From NCBI RefSeq assembly GCF_021129235.1, contig NZ_JAJOMA010000007.1, positions 186,001 to 250,000 of the forward strand: a stretch of 64,000 bases of DNA, given 5' to 3'. Position numbers and translations under genes: made by a program. Under the pieces are notes generated by a model that was given only the letters and a program-made list of their open reading frames with translations, was not told where the DNA came from and searched no databases. This document shows, piece after piece, positions 27,304 through 36,499 of this stretch (position 1 is its first letter; each line of letters starts with the position of its first letter). The DNA is from Kineosporia mesophila (GTDB lineage Bacteria > Actinomycetota > Actinomycetes > Actinomycetales > Kineosporiaceae).

Positions 27304-27978
27304 CTACAGAGACCAGTCGATCGGCTCGGCGCCCAGGTCTTCGAGCTCGGCGTTGGCCCGGCTGAACGGGCGCGACCCGAAGAAGCCGCTGCTGGCCGAG
27401 AGCGGGCTCGGGTGGGCGCTCTCGATCAGCGGAATGTCTTGCAGCGCAGGGGCGAGCGAGCGCGCATCGCGGCCCCAGAGGATGGCCACCAGGGGCTCGT
27501 CCCGTTCCGCCAGCGCATGGATCGCCTGGGCGGTGACCTCTTCCCAGCCCTTGCCCTTGTGCGAGGCGGAGGCGCCGGGCGCGACCGTCAGCACTCGGTT
27601 GAGCAACAGCACACCGCGCTGCGTCCAGGCCGTCAGGTCACCGTGCTTCGACGGCTCGATGCCCAGGTCGCTGTGCAGTTCCTTGAAGATGTTGTTCAGG
27701 CTGCGCGGCAGCGGGCGGACGTCCGGCCCGACCGAGAACGACAGCCCGACCGCATGACCGGGAGTGGGGTAGGGGTCCTGCCCCACGATCAGCACCCGCA
27801 CGTCCTTGAACGGCTGCTTGAAGGCCCTCAGCACGTTGGGGCCGGAGGGCAGGTAGGTCCTGCCGTCGGCGATCTCCTTGCGAAGGAAGTCGCCCATCTC
27901 GGCGATCTTCTCCTCGACCGGGGCAAGTGCCGCAGCCCAGCCCGGGTCGATCTGCTCAGCGAGTGGTCGGCGTGTCAC
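27304..27978 (-). CDS. ung: Uracil-DNA glycosylase, family 1
   Basis: 224 aa from GTG 27978, which starts [20 protein letters not shown] like other actinobacterial Ung; a more upstream ATG at 28005 lies beyond the -10 box. Catalytic Asp D68 is in [13 protein letters not shown], the uracil-binding segment [12 protein letters not shown] follows, and the DNA-intercalation loop is [21 protein letters not shown]. Removes uracil from DNA to begin base-excision repair. TACTGT (27992-27987) lies eight bases before GTG without a ribosome site: predicted leaderless. Shares a 42-bp promoter region with the divergent decarboxylase. Confidence 0.95.
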   Translation of the reverse strand: MTRRPLAEQIDPGWAAALAPVEEKIAEMGDFLRKEIADGRTYLPSGPNVLRAFKQPFKDVRVLIVGQDPYPTPGHAVGLSFSVGPDVRPLPRSLNNIFKELHSDLGIEPSKHGDLTAWTQRGVLLLNRVLTVAPGASASHKGKGWEEVTAQAIHALAERDEPLVAILWGRDARSLAPALQDIPLIESAHPSPLSASSGFFGSRPFSRANAELEDLGAEPIDWSL

Positions 27979-28020
27979 GGCCGCCGACAGTAGCGCCGTG
28001 CACACCTAGACTGCACATCC
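27979..28020. promoter_or_regulatory. 42-bp overlapping divergent promoters (ung / decarboxylase)
   Basis: Rightward: CCGACA (27984-27989), 17-bp spacer, TAGACT (28007-28012), then GTG at 28021. Leftward: TACTGT (27992-27987), then GTG at 27978. The rightward -35 overlaps the leftward -10, so polymerase cannot occupy both at once. Neither gene has room for a ribosome site. Confidence 0.65.
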
Positions 28021-29379
28021 GTGCACCGTTATGACGCCGGGACCGAGGTTCTCGCCGAGGCCGTGATGAGTTACTCACGGCAGCGCATGAGTTACCAGGA
28101 CGTTCCCCTGGACGCTCCACTCACAGCCGCGCAGCTGCGGGCCCGGGCCGGTCAGACCATCACGCCCCAGGGCCTGGGCGGCGAGAAGGCATTGCGGCTC
28201 TTCGGCGACGTGCTGGCCCAGGCCTGCATCTCCACCGACCACCCGCGCTACCTCTCCTTCATCCCGTGCGCCCCGACCAAGGCCGCCACCCTGTTCGACC
28301 TGGTGGTGAGCGCGTCCGGGCTGTACGCGGGCACCTGGATGGAGGGCTCGGGCGCCGTCTACGCCGAGAACCAGGCGCTGGCCTGGCTCGCCGGGCTGGC
28401 CGGCCTGCCGGAGACCGCGGGCGGGGTGTTCGTGCCGGGCGGTACCACCGGCAACCTGTCCGCCCTGGTCGCGGCCCGGTACCAGGCCCGGCTGGACCGG
28501 AAGGAGCACCCCCGGCGCTGGGCCGTCGCGGGCACCGCCAACGCGCACTCGTCCATCGTCAGTGCCTGTGACGTGATGGACGTCGACTTCATCGGGGTGC
28601 CGGTGGGCGAGGACGGCCGGCTGACCGGTACGGCCCTGCGCGAGGCGCTGGAGAAGTCCGGGCACGACGGGGTGTTCGCGGTGGTGGCCACGGCCGGCAC
28701 GACGAACCTGGGCATCGTCGACGACCTGGAGTCGGTCGGCGCGGTCTGCGAGGAGCTGGGTCTCTGGTTCCACGTCGACGGCGCCTACGGGCTCGCCGGT
28801 CTGGCTGCACCGAGCGTGCGGCACCGGTTCAGTGGCATCGAGCGCGCCGACTCGTTCGTGGTCGACCCGCACAAGTGGCTGTTCGCCCCGTTCGACTGCT
28901 GCGCCCTGATCTACCGCGACCCGACGGTGGCCCGGGCCGCCCACACCCAGCGCGCGGGATACCTGGACGTGGTCACCGACGGCGCGGCGCACGACGAGAT
29001 CAATCCCTCCGACTACGCGGTCGGCCTGACCCGCCGGGCCCGGGGGTTACCCTTCTGGTTCTCGCTCGCGACGCACGGTACGCAGGCTTACACCGACGCC
29101 GTCGAGCGCACCCTGTCCGTGGCGCGCTACGCCACGGAACGGATCCGGCACAGCGACGTGCTCGAACTGCTGCACGAGCCGGAACTGTCGGTGGTCGCCT
29201 TCCGCCGCCAGGGCTGGACCCCCCAGGACTATCGCGCCTGGTCGGACCGGTTGCTGGCCGACGACATCGGGTTCGTGGTCTCCACCACCCACGCGGGGGA
29301 GACCGTGACCCGGCTGGCGGTGGTGAACCCGGAGACCAGCGAGGCCGATATCGACGCGATTCTGGACAGTCTGGTTTGA
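28021..29379 (+). CDS. PLP-dependent group II amino-acid decarboxylase
   Basis: 452 aa from GTG 28021. Fold-type I features: GGVFVPGGTTGNLSALVAAR (phosphate-binding), WFHVDGAYG (Asp contacting the pyridine nitrogen) and SFVVDPHKWLFAPFDC with the PLP lysine at K285. Related to aromatic-L-amino-acid/tyrosine decarboxylases and glutamate decarboxylases; the DPHKW form is closer to aromatic-type enzymes. It would convert an amino acid to an amine and CO2 in the cytosol. Substrate cannot be fixed. Predicted leaderless (TAGACT eight bases upstream). Confidence 0.85.
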   Translation: MHRYDAGTEVLAEAVMSYSRQRMSYQDVPLDAPLTAAQLRARAGQTITPQGLGGEKALRLFGDVLAQACISTDHPRYLSFIPCAPTKAATLFDLVVSASGLYAGTWMEGSGAVYAENQALAWLAGLAGLPETAGGVFVPGGTTGNLSALVAARYQARLDRKEHPRRWAVAGTANAHSSIVSACDVMDVDFIGVPVGEDGRLTGTALREALEKSGHDGVFAVVATAGTTNLGIVDDLESVGAVCEELGLWFHVDGAYGLAGLAAPSVRHRFSGIERADSFVVDPHKWLFAPFDCCALIYRDPTVARAAHTQRAGYLDVVTDGAAHDEINPSDYAVGLTRRARGLPFWFSLATHGTQAYTDAVERTLSVARYATERIRHSDVLELLHEPELSVVAFRRQGWTPQDYRAWSDRLLADDIGFVVSTTHAGETVTRLAVVNPETSEADIDAILDSLV

Positions 29380-29444
29380 ATGACACAGGTCGGCCGCGGT
29401 TCTAGAGTGAGCGCGACAGATCTTGAGGTGGGTTGAGGAGCGGG

Positions 29445-29729
29445 ATGGATTCGCAGGAGCAGCCGGAGGCCGGTCCGGCCGGTCTGACTGCGCGGGAGGC
29501 TGAGATCCTGGCCTTCGAGCGGCAGTGGTTCCGGTTCGCCGGTGCGAAGGAGCAGGCCGTCCGTGAGCTCTTCGACATGCCGGCGACCCGCTACTACCAG
29601 GTCCTGAATACGCTGATCGACCGACCCGAGGCCCTTGCCGCGGACCCTATGCTGGTGAAGCGCCTGCGCCGGATGCGGCAGACGCGGCGCCGGAGTGGAT
29701 CCGCACGGTCACTGGATGCTCACGGCTGA
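29445..29729 (+). CDS. DUF3263 domain protein
   Basis: 94 aa from ATG 29445, with GAGGAG four bases before the CGGG spacer. GLTAREAEILAFERQWFRFAGAKEQAVRELFDM and ATRYYQVLNTLIDRPEAL form the helical domain, reminiscent of a sigma-like helix-turn-helix; the C-terminus is Arg-rich. Function unknown. A DUF3263 gene followed by a LytR_C gene also occurs in mycobacteria, by my recollection Rv0430-Rv0431, not far from groEL2; here groEL is also nearby. TAGAGT at 29403-29408 could be its -10. Confidence 0.85.
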   Translation: MDSQEQPEAGPAGLTAREAEILAFERQWFRFAGAKEQAVRELFDMPATRYYQVLNTLIDRPEALAADPMLVKRLRRMRQTRRRSGSARSLDAHG

Positions 29730-29871
29730 GTATCCAAAGCGTCCGATGGGGCACACCACAGTGATATGGCGTTCTGAGATGCCCGGCCGGGAGGGGCCGG
29801 GTCGGTAGTCTCAGGCCGTCGGGTACCCCTGAACCGGGTGGTGCTCGTTCCATCGTTCTGGGAGTCATGCG

Positions 29872-30525
29872 ATGACCGCCACGAGGCCTCCGGGCTACGA
29901 CGACCGCTCCGCCGCGCCGGTGGAGGCGAGCCGCCGCGGTGCACACCGCGCGCGGCCGAAGACGATTGCCGCGCTCCTGCCGGTACTCGCGGGCGTTGCC
30001 GTCGTGCTGCTCGTGCTCGGTGCTGTCTACACGGTGGCCAGCAATCGTTCCGGTGGCGACTCATCCAGCACGGCGGCCGGTGGGCTGAGCGACGAGACCG
30101 AGGCCACTGCCACGGCCACGGCGACCGCCGGTGGCAAGGGCGGCGACAAGACCCCCACGGCCGACGACGACACCACGGCCGAGCCGACAGCGGAAGCTTC
30201 GGCGACCGAAGATGCGGGCGCCGGTGGCGGTGCCGGCACCACGGCCGACCAGACGATCCCCGTCGTGGTGCTGAACTCCCTCGACGTAGGCGGGCTGGCG
30301 AGCACGTACAAGGCGAAGCTCGAGGCCAAGGACTGGACCGTCTCGCGCACCGACAACTCCGTCAACCGTGACCTGGCGACCACCAAGATCTACTACCAGG
30401 ACGCCGAGATGAAGGCCTCGGCCCTGGCGGTGAAGAAGGCGATCGGCGGCATCGGCACGATCTCCGAGAACGCCTCGGTCAACGCCGGCAGCATCACGGT
30501 CGTGCTGGGGCAGGACTCTCAGTAG
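29872..30525 (+). CDS. LytR_C domain membrane protein
   Basis: 217 aa. Cytosolic basic N-terminus (about 1-30), one helix at about 31-55 (TIAALLPVLAGVAVVLLVLG), a Thr/Ala/Asp-rich linker, then from about residue 127 the LytR C-terminal domain (VVVLNSLDVGGLASTYKAKL; TKIYYQDAEMKASALAVKKA). The domain is outside the membrane and usually accompanies cell-wall glycopolymer ligases; alone it may bind wall polymer or partners. Follows the DUF3263 gene by 142 bp on the same strand. Confidence 0.87.
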   Translation: MTATRPPGYDDRSAAPVEASRRGAHRARPKTIAALLPVLAGVAVVLLVLGAVYTVASNRSGGDSSSTAAGGLSDETEATATATATAGGKGGDKTPTADDDTTAEPTAEASATEDAGAGGGAGTTADQTIPVVVLNSLDVGGLASTYKAKLEAKDWTVSRTDNSVNRDLATTKIYYQDAEMKASALAVKKAIGGIGTISENASVNAGSITVVLGQDSQ

Positions 30526-30627
30526 CCCGACCGGGGCGCCCTGGGATCGGCCGGGCGAACCTCGTGGGTCGCTTGCGTCATGTCCACGCCTGGTGTGTGT
30601 CCCCAGGCCGTCTCAGCAGGTCTTGAA

Positions 30628-30682
30628 CCGTGATCGGGTGACTTCCGTGCGGCCAGGACGCACGGAAGTCACCCGATCACGG
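30628..30682. repeat. CGTGATC-ended palindromic element, copy 3
   Basis: 23-bp perfect arms around a 9-nt loop: CCGTGATCGGGTGACTTCCG plus TGC, then GGCCAGGAC, then the complement. Termini CCGTGATC/GATCACGG match the other family members but the interior is unrelated to the CTCCCC type. Lies 103 bp after the LytR_C gene and could also terminate it. Confidence 0.75.
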
Positions 30683-30722
30683 ACGCGAGCCGGTCGAGAT
30701 CGTGGTCGGCTCCCGGGCGTCA

Positions 30723-30743
30723 CCTTCTTGTTCGTGATCATGC
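30723..30743. repeat. Solo end of the CGTGATC element family
   Basis: The 21 bases from 30723 (CCTTCTTGTTCGTGATCATG and one more C) are identical to the reverse complement of 63513-63533, the right end and flank of copy 4. No matching second arm is seen beyond it, so this looks like a truncated or degenerate copy. Confidence 0.65.
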
Positions 30744-31237
30744 GCAGGAAGGGCTGGGCGCCCTCGCCTTCCCCCGTCGGCGGAGACGTTGTCTCCGCGC
30801 CGACGGCTGGGGGCCACGTCGGAGGCTGTGGCGGTGCGCTCACTGCCTGCACACGACGGGCTTCAGGACGTTGGTGATGGCGGTTGGCTGACCAGCGAGG
30901 ATAGTTCTGGTTCAAATAGTCCTACGTTTCGGACCGTCATCATTCTGACTTTTATCCGGTCCTGGAGAAAGGCCGTTCCCATTCCTCGAACGGTTCTCGG
31001 TCTAAGTGCGGTTCACGAACATCGCTAAGAACTGGTATCTCCCGCATGTCGCATTCAGGCGCTACTGTAGGCGTCGGTCGAACAGTTCGATGAGCAATGT
31101 CCTCTCCAGCTTTCACGCCAGAGGCCCGCACGTTGGACCATCCCGGATCTGCCCGGTCGGGTGGAAACGGTGAGCGTGAGACCCGGTTCGTGTGCAGTGC
31201 GCGAACCGCGCCGCGGTTACAGCACGCAGGAGTTGGA

Positions 31238-31444
31238 ATGGCTCAGGGAACCGTCAAGTGGTTCAACGCCGAAAAGGGTTATGGCTTCATCACCGTTGAC
31301 GGTGGTGGCGCGGACGTCTTCGTGCACTGGTCGGCCATCCAGATGGACGGCTACCGCTCGCTCGACGAAGGTCAGCGGGTGGAGTTCGAGGTCGGTCAGG
31401 GGCAGAAGGGCCCGCAGGCCGAGGCCGTGCGCCCCGCATCCTGA
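31238..31444 (+). CDS. cspA: Cold-shock protein
   Basis: 68 aa, a single cold-shock domain. [15 protein letters not shown] carries RNP-1 (KGYGFI) and [10 protein letters not shown] carries RNP-2 (VFVHW); the length is that of CspA-type RNA chaperones, which melt mRNA secondary structure. CAGGAG lies about six bases before ATG. Followed by a terminator hairpin at 31493. Long leader upstream fits post-transcriptional control. Confidence 0.95.
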   Translation: MAQGTVKWFNAEKGYGFITVDGGGADVFVHWSAIQMDGYRSLDEGQRVEFEVGQGQKGPQAEAVRPAS

Positions 31445-31492
31445 TTCGTCGGTCGTTGGCCCCTTCGACGGGCTTATGGCTTGACTCGTCAC

Positions 31493-31529
31493 CGAAGCCG
31501 TTCCCGGCTCGATCCCGGGGGCGGCTTCG
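31493..31529 (+). terminator. Hairpin terminator after cspA
   Basis: Stem CGAAGCCG with CGGCTTCG, extended by inner CCCGG/CCGGG; followed by TGTGTTT. 48 bp past the cspA stop. Confidence 0.7.
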
Positions 31530-31731
31530 TGTGTTTGCGCAGGTTTTACATTCCGGAGACCGGGTCGTACTAATAGCCCGGCGGCGCGGAATGGAACGCT
31601 GTCAATGGCCGACAGTGGTCGTCCGTCGGGAAGTGACCCGGATCGGGCCCGGGCCTGATCAATAACGACGGATGATTGTTGGGGCAACGAGCCGGAAAAG
31701 CCATGGCCAGATGCCGGAATGCGCCGAGCGG

Positions 31732-33909
31732 CTAATTCTTCTCGGCATAGGACGCGATCGGCGAGGCATCCAGCGGGATGCGAACACCGCGGTTCCCGAG
31801 AACCAGGGAAGTGGCTTCGGAACCGCTGTCGACGATCGCGGTGACGGCCTCTCCGGCCAGGTGCGCGGGGAGATGCACGATCACCTCGTCGTGCTGGAAG
31901 AAGACCAGCTCGGGTCGGCCCTGCTGATCGGGCAGGGCCGACAGCCGGCGGCGCAGTCCGGCCACGAGCGCATTGGCCCAGTCCGCCGCCGAGGCCTGGA
32001 TGACGAAGTTGCGCGTGAACCGGCCCCGGGCCCGGGAGCGGGCCAGGGCCTGTTCCGGCGGCCCGTCCTGCCAGGTCGGCTCCGGCGGTGGGCAGGTGCG
32101 CCCGAGCACGCTGCGCACGATGCCACCGTCTTCACCGGTGCGGGCCGCGCGCTCGAGCAGATCCAGGGCCTGCGGGAATCGCCGGCGCAACGCCACCATG
32201 GCCAGGGAGTTGGCCCGGGCGCCGTACATGGCGGCCAGCAGACCGATCTTCGCCTCGTTGCGGGCCTCGGGCTTGCCCAGGGCCTGCCGGGCCAGGGCGG
32301 TGTACATGTCCGGGTCGGCCGTGGCCGCGATCATGCCGCGGTCACCCGACAGCGCCGCCAGGATGCGGGGCTCCAGCTGACCCGCGTCGGCCGCCACCAG
32401 CACCCAGCCCGGATCGGCCACCACGCACGCCCGCATCACCTTGGGAATCTGCAGCGCCCCGCCCCCCGACGTCGCCCAGCGCCCGGTGACCACCCCGCCC
32501 GGTACGTACTCGGCGCGGAACCGGCCCCCGCTGACCCACTGGTCCTGCCAGGCCCAGCCGTGAGCCACGTGCAGCCGGGCCAGTTCCTTGTAGCGCAGCA
32601 GGGGCGGCACGGCCGGATGGTCGATGCCCTTCAGTTCCCAGGCCCGGGTGGTGTCGACCGTGACCCCCTGCCGCCGGAGCGCCTTCAGCACCTCGGCGGG
32701 GGAGTCGGGATTCACCTGCAGCCCGGGCCCACTGCTGCCCGGGGCCAGCTCCCGCGAGACCTCTTCGGCCAGCGCCTGCAGCTTGCGCGGCCGCCCGTGA
32801 TGCGCAGGACGCGGCCCGAGCAGTTCGGTGAGCACCTCGTTGTGGACCCGCACGCTCCAGGGCAGCCCGGCCCGCCCCATCTCCACGGCAGCCAGGCAGA
32901 CCGCGGACTCGGCGGCCACCAACAGCGGGAAGCCAGGATGAGCACCACGAATGTCAGCGATCTGCTCGACCTGGGCCGCGTAGAGACGGAGCAGCCCAGC
33001 CAGACCATGGGGCTGTTCCCCGCGTGGAGTGGGGGCGGCCACTGGTTCGGCCTCGTCGAAGGGGTCGATGCGGTCGGCCGGGTCGGGGTGATCGGCCGGG
33101 TCGGGGAGATGGGCCGGGTCGAGGTGGCCTGCCGTGTCGCTGCCGCGAGTCCGGCCGCGAGGGTCGGTGGGGCCGGCCTGATCGCTTCCTGGAACACGGC
33201 CGGTAGCCGTTTCGGGTACCGGCATCCCCGCATCGTCGAGCTCCTCGGCCCACGTGGCCACCTCGTCCGGAAAGGCAGGCAGGCCAGGGGCAGTCTCGTC
33301 AGTGCCTGGTCCACGCAGCCCCGGCCCGGCCGATCCAGGTTCACCCGCGCCGGTCCCACCCGCGCCGGTCCCACCCGCGCCGGTCCCACCCGCGCCGGTC
33401 CCACCCGCGCCGGTCCCACCCGCGCCGGTCCCACCCGCGCCGGTCCCACCCGCGCCGACAGGCGTCCCTACTGCTGTGGTTGCCCCCGAGCCCCCACCGG
33501 CGCCCTCCCCGAACGCGCCCTCCCCGAACAATGAGATCTGCGTGGCGCGCCCGGCAACCACCGGCTCGCGGACAGCGGACTGGGGCGGCACGAACGGCTC
33601 GCCCTCGTACGTGCGCAGCAAGTTCTCCACCGCGGCCAGGTCGTGACACCGCTCGACCCGCACCCCCGCTTCGAGCAACGCCGGATACATCTCGGCCGTC
33701 CGCCACCAGATCCACCGGGGGCGCGCCTGGAGCTCGAGCCGGCGCACCTCCGCGACCGGATCGGCCGCCCAGGTGACCGGACCGACCGGGAGACCAGATG
33801 CGTTAACCAATTGCCACTGGACACCATCCCCGGAGGGCACCACCAGCACACGCCCCGCCGCGACCACATTCGCACCGGCCGAACCGCTCGTCACCGCACC
33901 GCCCGCCAC
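31732..33909 (-). CDS. Pol I-family DNA polymerase with large low-complexity insertion
   Basis: 725 aa from GTG 33909 (start uncertain, no ribosome site). N-terminal about 100 residues resemble the reduced 3'-5' exonuclease-like domain of the actinobacterial 'bifunctional exonuclease/polymerase' group. Residues about 125-300 are a Gly/Thr/Ala- and Asp/Pro-rich insertion with seven GAGGT-type repeats. The polymerase domain keeps motif A (VAADAGQLEPRI), motif B (ARNEAKIGLLAAMYG) and motif C (FFQHDEVIVH), so it should be active. QISLF at residues 124-128 matches the beta-clamp-binding consensus. Usual length is nearer 560 aa; the excess is the insertion. Likely a repair or translesion enzyme; separate from the replicative polA. 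Confidence 0.85.
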   Translation of the reverse strand: MAGGAVTSGSAGANVVAAGRVLVVPSGDGVQWQLVNASGLPVGPVTWAADPVAEVRRLELQARPRWIWWRTAEMYPALLEAGVRVERCHDLAAVENLLRTYEGEPFVPPQSAVREPVVAGRATQISLFGEGAFGEGAGGGSGATTAVGTPVGAGGTGAGGTGAGGTGAGGTGAGGTGAGGTGAGGTGAGEPGSAGPGLRGPGTDETAPGLPAFPDEVATWAEELDDAGMPVPETATGRVPGSDQAGPTDPRGRTRGSDTAGHLDPAHLPDPADHPDPADRIDPFDEAEPVAAPTPRGEQPHGLAGLLRLYAAQVEQIADIRGAHPGFPLLVAAESAVCLAAVEMGRAGLPWSVRVHNEVLTELLGPRPAHHGRPRKLQALAEEVSRELAPGSSGPGLQVNPDSPAEVLKALRRQGVTVDTTRAWELKGIDHPAVPPLLRYKELARLHVAHGWAWQDQWVSGGRFRAEYVPGGVVTGRWATSGGGALQIPKVMRACVVADPGWVLVAADAGQLEPRILAALSGDRGMIAATADPDMYTALARQALGKPEARNEAKIGLLAAMYGARANSLAMVALRRRFPQALDLLERAARTGEDGGIVRSVLGRTCPPPEPTWQDGPPEQALARSRARGRFTRNFVIQASAADWANALVAGLRRRLSALPDQQGRPELVFFQHDEVIVHLPAHLAGEAVTAIVDSGSEATSLVLGNRGVRIPLDASPIASYAEKN
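33346..33450. repeat. 15-bp minisatellite, seven perfect units
   Basis: Seven uninterrupted copies of CGCGCCGGTCCCACC inside the Pol I-like gene, each coding five residues (GGTGA on the minus strand). Being a multiple of three, changes in copy number keep the frame. Confidence 0.95.
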
Positions 33910-34012
33910 AACCCCATGCTGGCAGCCACCACCGACAGTTCTGAGCGCCCGGCGCCGGTTACGCGGTCAGGGGAAACAGTGCGCGAACGGCCGTTCGGAG
34001 GGGCTCCGGAGG

Positions 34013-34039
34013 TTTGCACTCACCATGGTCGAGTGCTAA
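34013..34039 (+). promoter_or_regulatory. CIRCE operator overlapping the groEL promoter
   Basis: TTTGCACTC, nine bases, GAGTGCTAA: eight of nine plus nine of nine matches to the CIRCE inverted repeat bound by HrcA. TTGCAC (34014-34019) and TAATCA (34037-34042), 17 bp apart, form the likely promoter within it, so HrcA would block polymerase. About 160 bp of leader precede ATG 34201. Confidence 0.92.
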
Positions 34040-34047
34040 TCATTGAA

Positions 34048-35826
<1,779 letters not shown>

Positions 35827-35843
35827 TCCATCTGCACCACAGT

Positions 35844-35873
35844 GGGGCGGCTCTCCTTCGGGAGGGCCGCCCC
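35844..35873 (+). terminator. groEL terminator
   Basis: 13-bp stem GGGGCGGCTCTCC/GGAGGGCCGCCCC (one G-U) closed by a stable TTCG tetraloop, followed by TCGTGCTTTCT. 17 bp after the groEL stop. Confidence 0.88.
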
Positions 35874-36028
35874 TCGTGCTTTCTGATTGAGGACGAGGAT
35901 GCGCACCTGGGATGCCCCTCCCGGAACCGGGCCGGCCGACGTCCGCAATTACGTCTCTTCGCGGTCGATCCGCACGTAGACACGGATCGGTGCGCAGCCT
36001 TGCACCAACGCTGCTTACCCTGGTTCCC

Positions 36029-36496
36029 GTGCCGATCGAGACCACACGCGACCACAGCCGGATCGTCCCGCCCGCCCGGCAGGTGCTGCTGACCCAGGTG
36101 ACGGATCAGCCGATCGACCTCCAGGAGCTCGCCTCACGTGTCGGGGGAGCGTCGTCGGGGGCCGTGGTCACGTTCGGCGGGGTGGTGCGTAACCACGACA
36201 GCGGCCGCGAGGTGACCGGCCTGGAGTACGTCGGCCACCCCACCGCGCAGGCTGTGCTGGAGCGGGTCGTCGCCGAGGTCACCGCCGCCAGTGACGCCGA
36301 GGCGGTCGCGGTCTCCCACCGCATCGGCACGCTGGCCATCGGCGACACGGCGCTGGCCGTCGCGGTCGCCGGGGCCCACCGTCAGGAGGCCTTCGAGACC
36401 GCCATGCGTCTGGTCGACGAGGTCAAGGCGCAGCTGCCGATCTGGAAGCGCCAGGTGCTGGCCGACGGCACCGACGAGTGGGTCGCCTGCCCCTGA
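36029..36496 (+). CDS. moaE: Molybdopterin synthase catalytic subunit MoaE
   Basis: 155 aa from GTG 36029. AVVTFGGVVRNHDSGREVTGLEYVGH and VSHRIGTLAIGDTALAVAVAGAHR are MoaE signatures; LPIWKRQVLADGTDEWV contains the active-site lysine (WKR). With MoaD (38353) it inserts sulfur into cPMP to give molybdopterin. TACCCT (36016-36021) ends seven bases before GTG, no ribosome site: predicted leaderless. It converges on the GT39-like gene with three bases between stop codons. Confidence 0.93.
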   Translation: MPIETTRDHSRIVPPARQVLLTQVTDQPIDLQELASRVGGASSGAVVTFGGVVRNHDSGREVTGLEYVGHPTAQAVLERVVAEVTAASDAEAVAVSHRIGTLAIGDTALAVAVAGAHRQEAFETAMRLVDEVKAQLPIWKRQVLADGTDEWVACP

Positions 36497-36499
36497 GTG

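Larger units (their letters stand above)
30526..31237. other. 712-bp intergenic region before cspA
   Basis: No credible gene. It holds a 55-bp inverted repeat (30628-30682), a solo end of the CGTGATC family (30723-30743), and the cspA promoter and leader. TACTGT at about 31064-31069 is a possible -10, giving a 5' leader of about 160 nt, in keeping with thermosensitive cold-shock leaders. Confidence 0.55.

Noticed and set aside
27772-27789. Ung motif GQDPYP instead of GQDPYH
   Set aside because: Pro after the Tyr is usual in actinobacterial Ung; the catalytic Asp and the HPSPLS loop are intact, so the enzyme is not unusual.
31493-31529. tRNA-like T arm (CCGG CTCGATC CCGG)
   Set aside because: No acceptor, D or anticodon arms can be built around it; the outer CGAAGCCG/CGGCTTCG stem makes it a simple cspA terminator.
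33346-33450. Possible CRISPR-like array
   Set aside because: Units are contiguous 15-mers with no spacers and lie in frame within a polymerase gene; it is a minisatellite.
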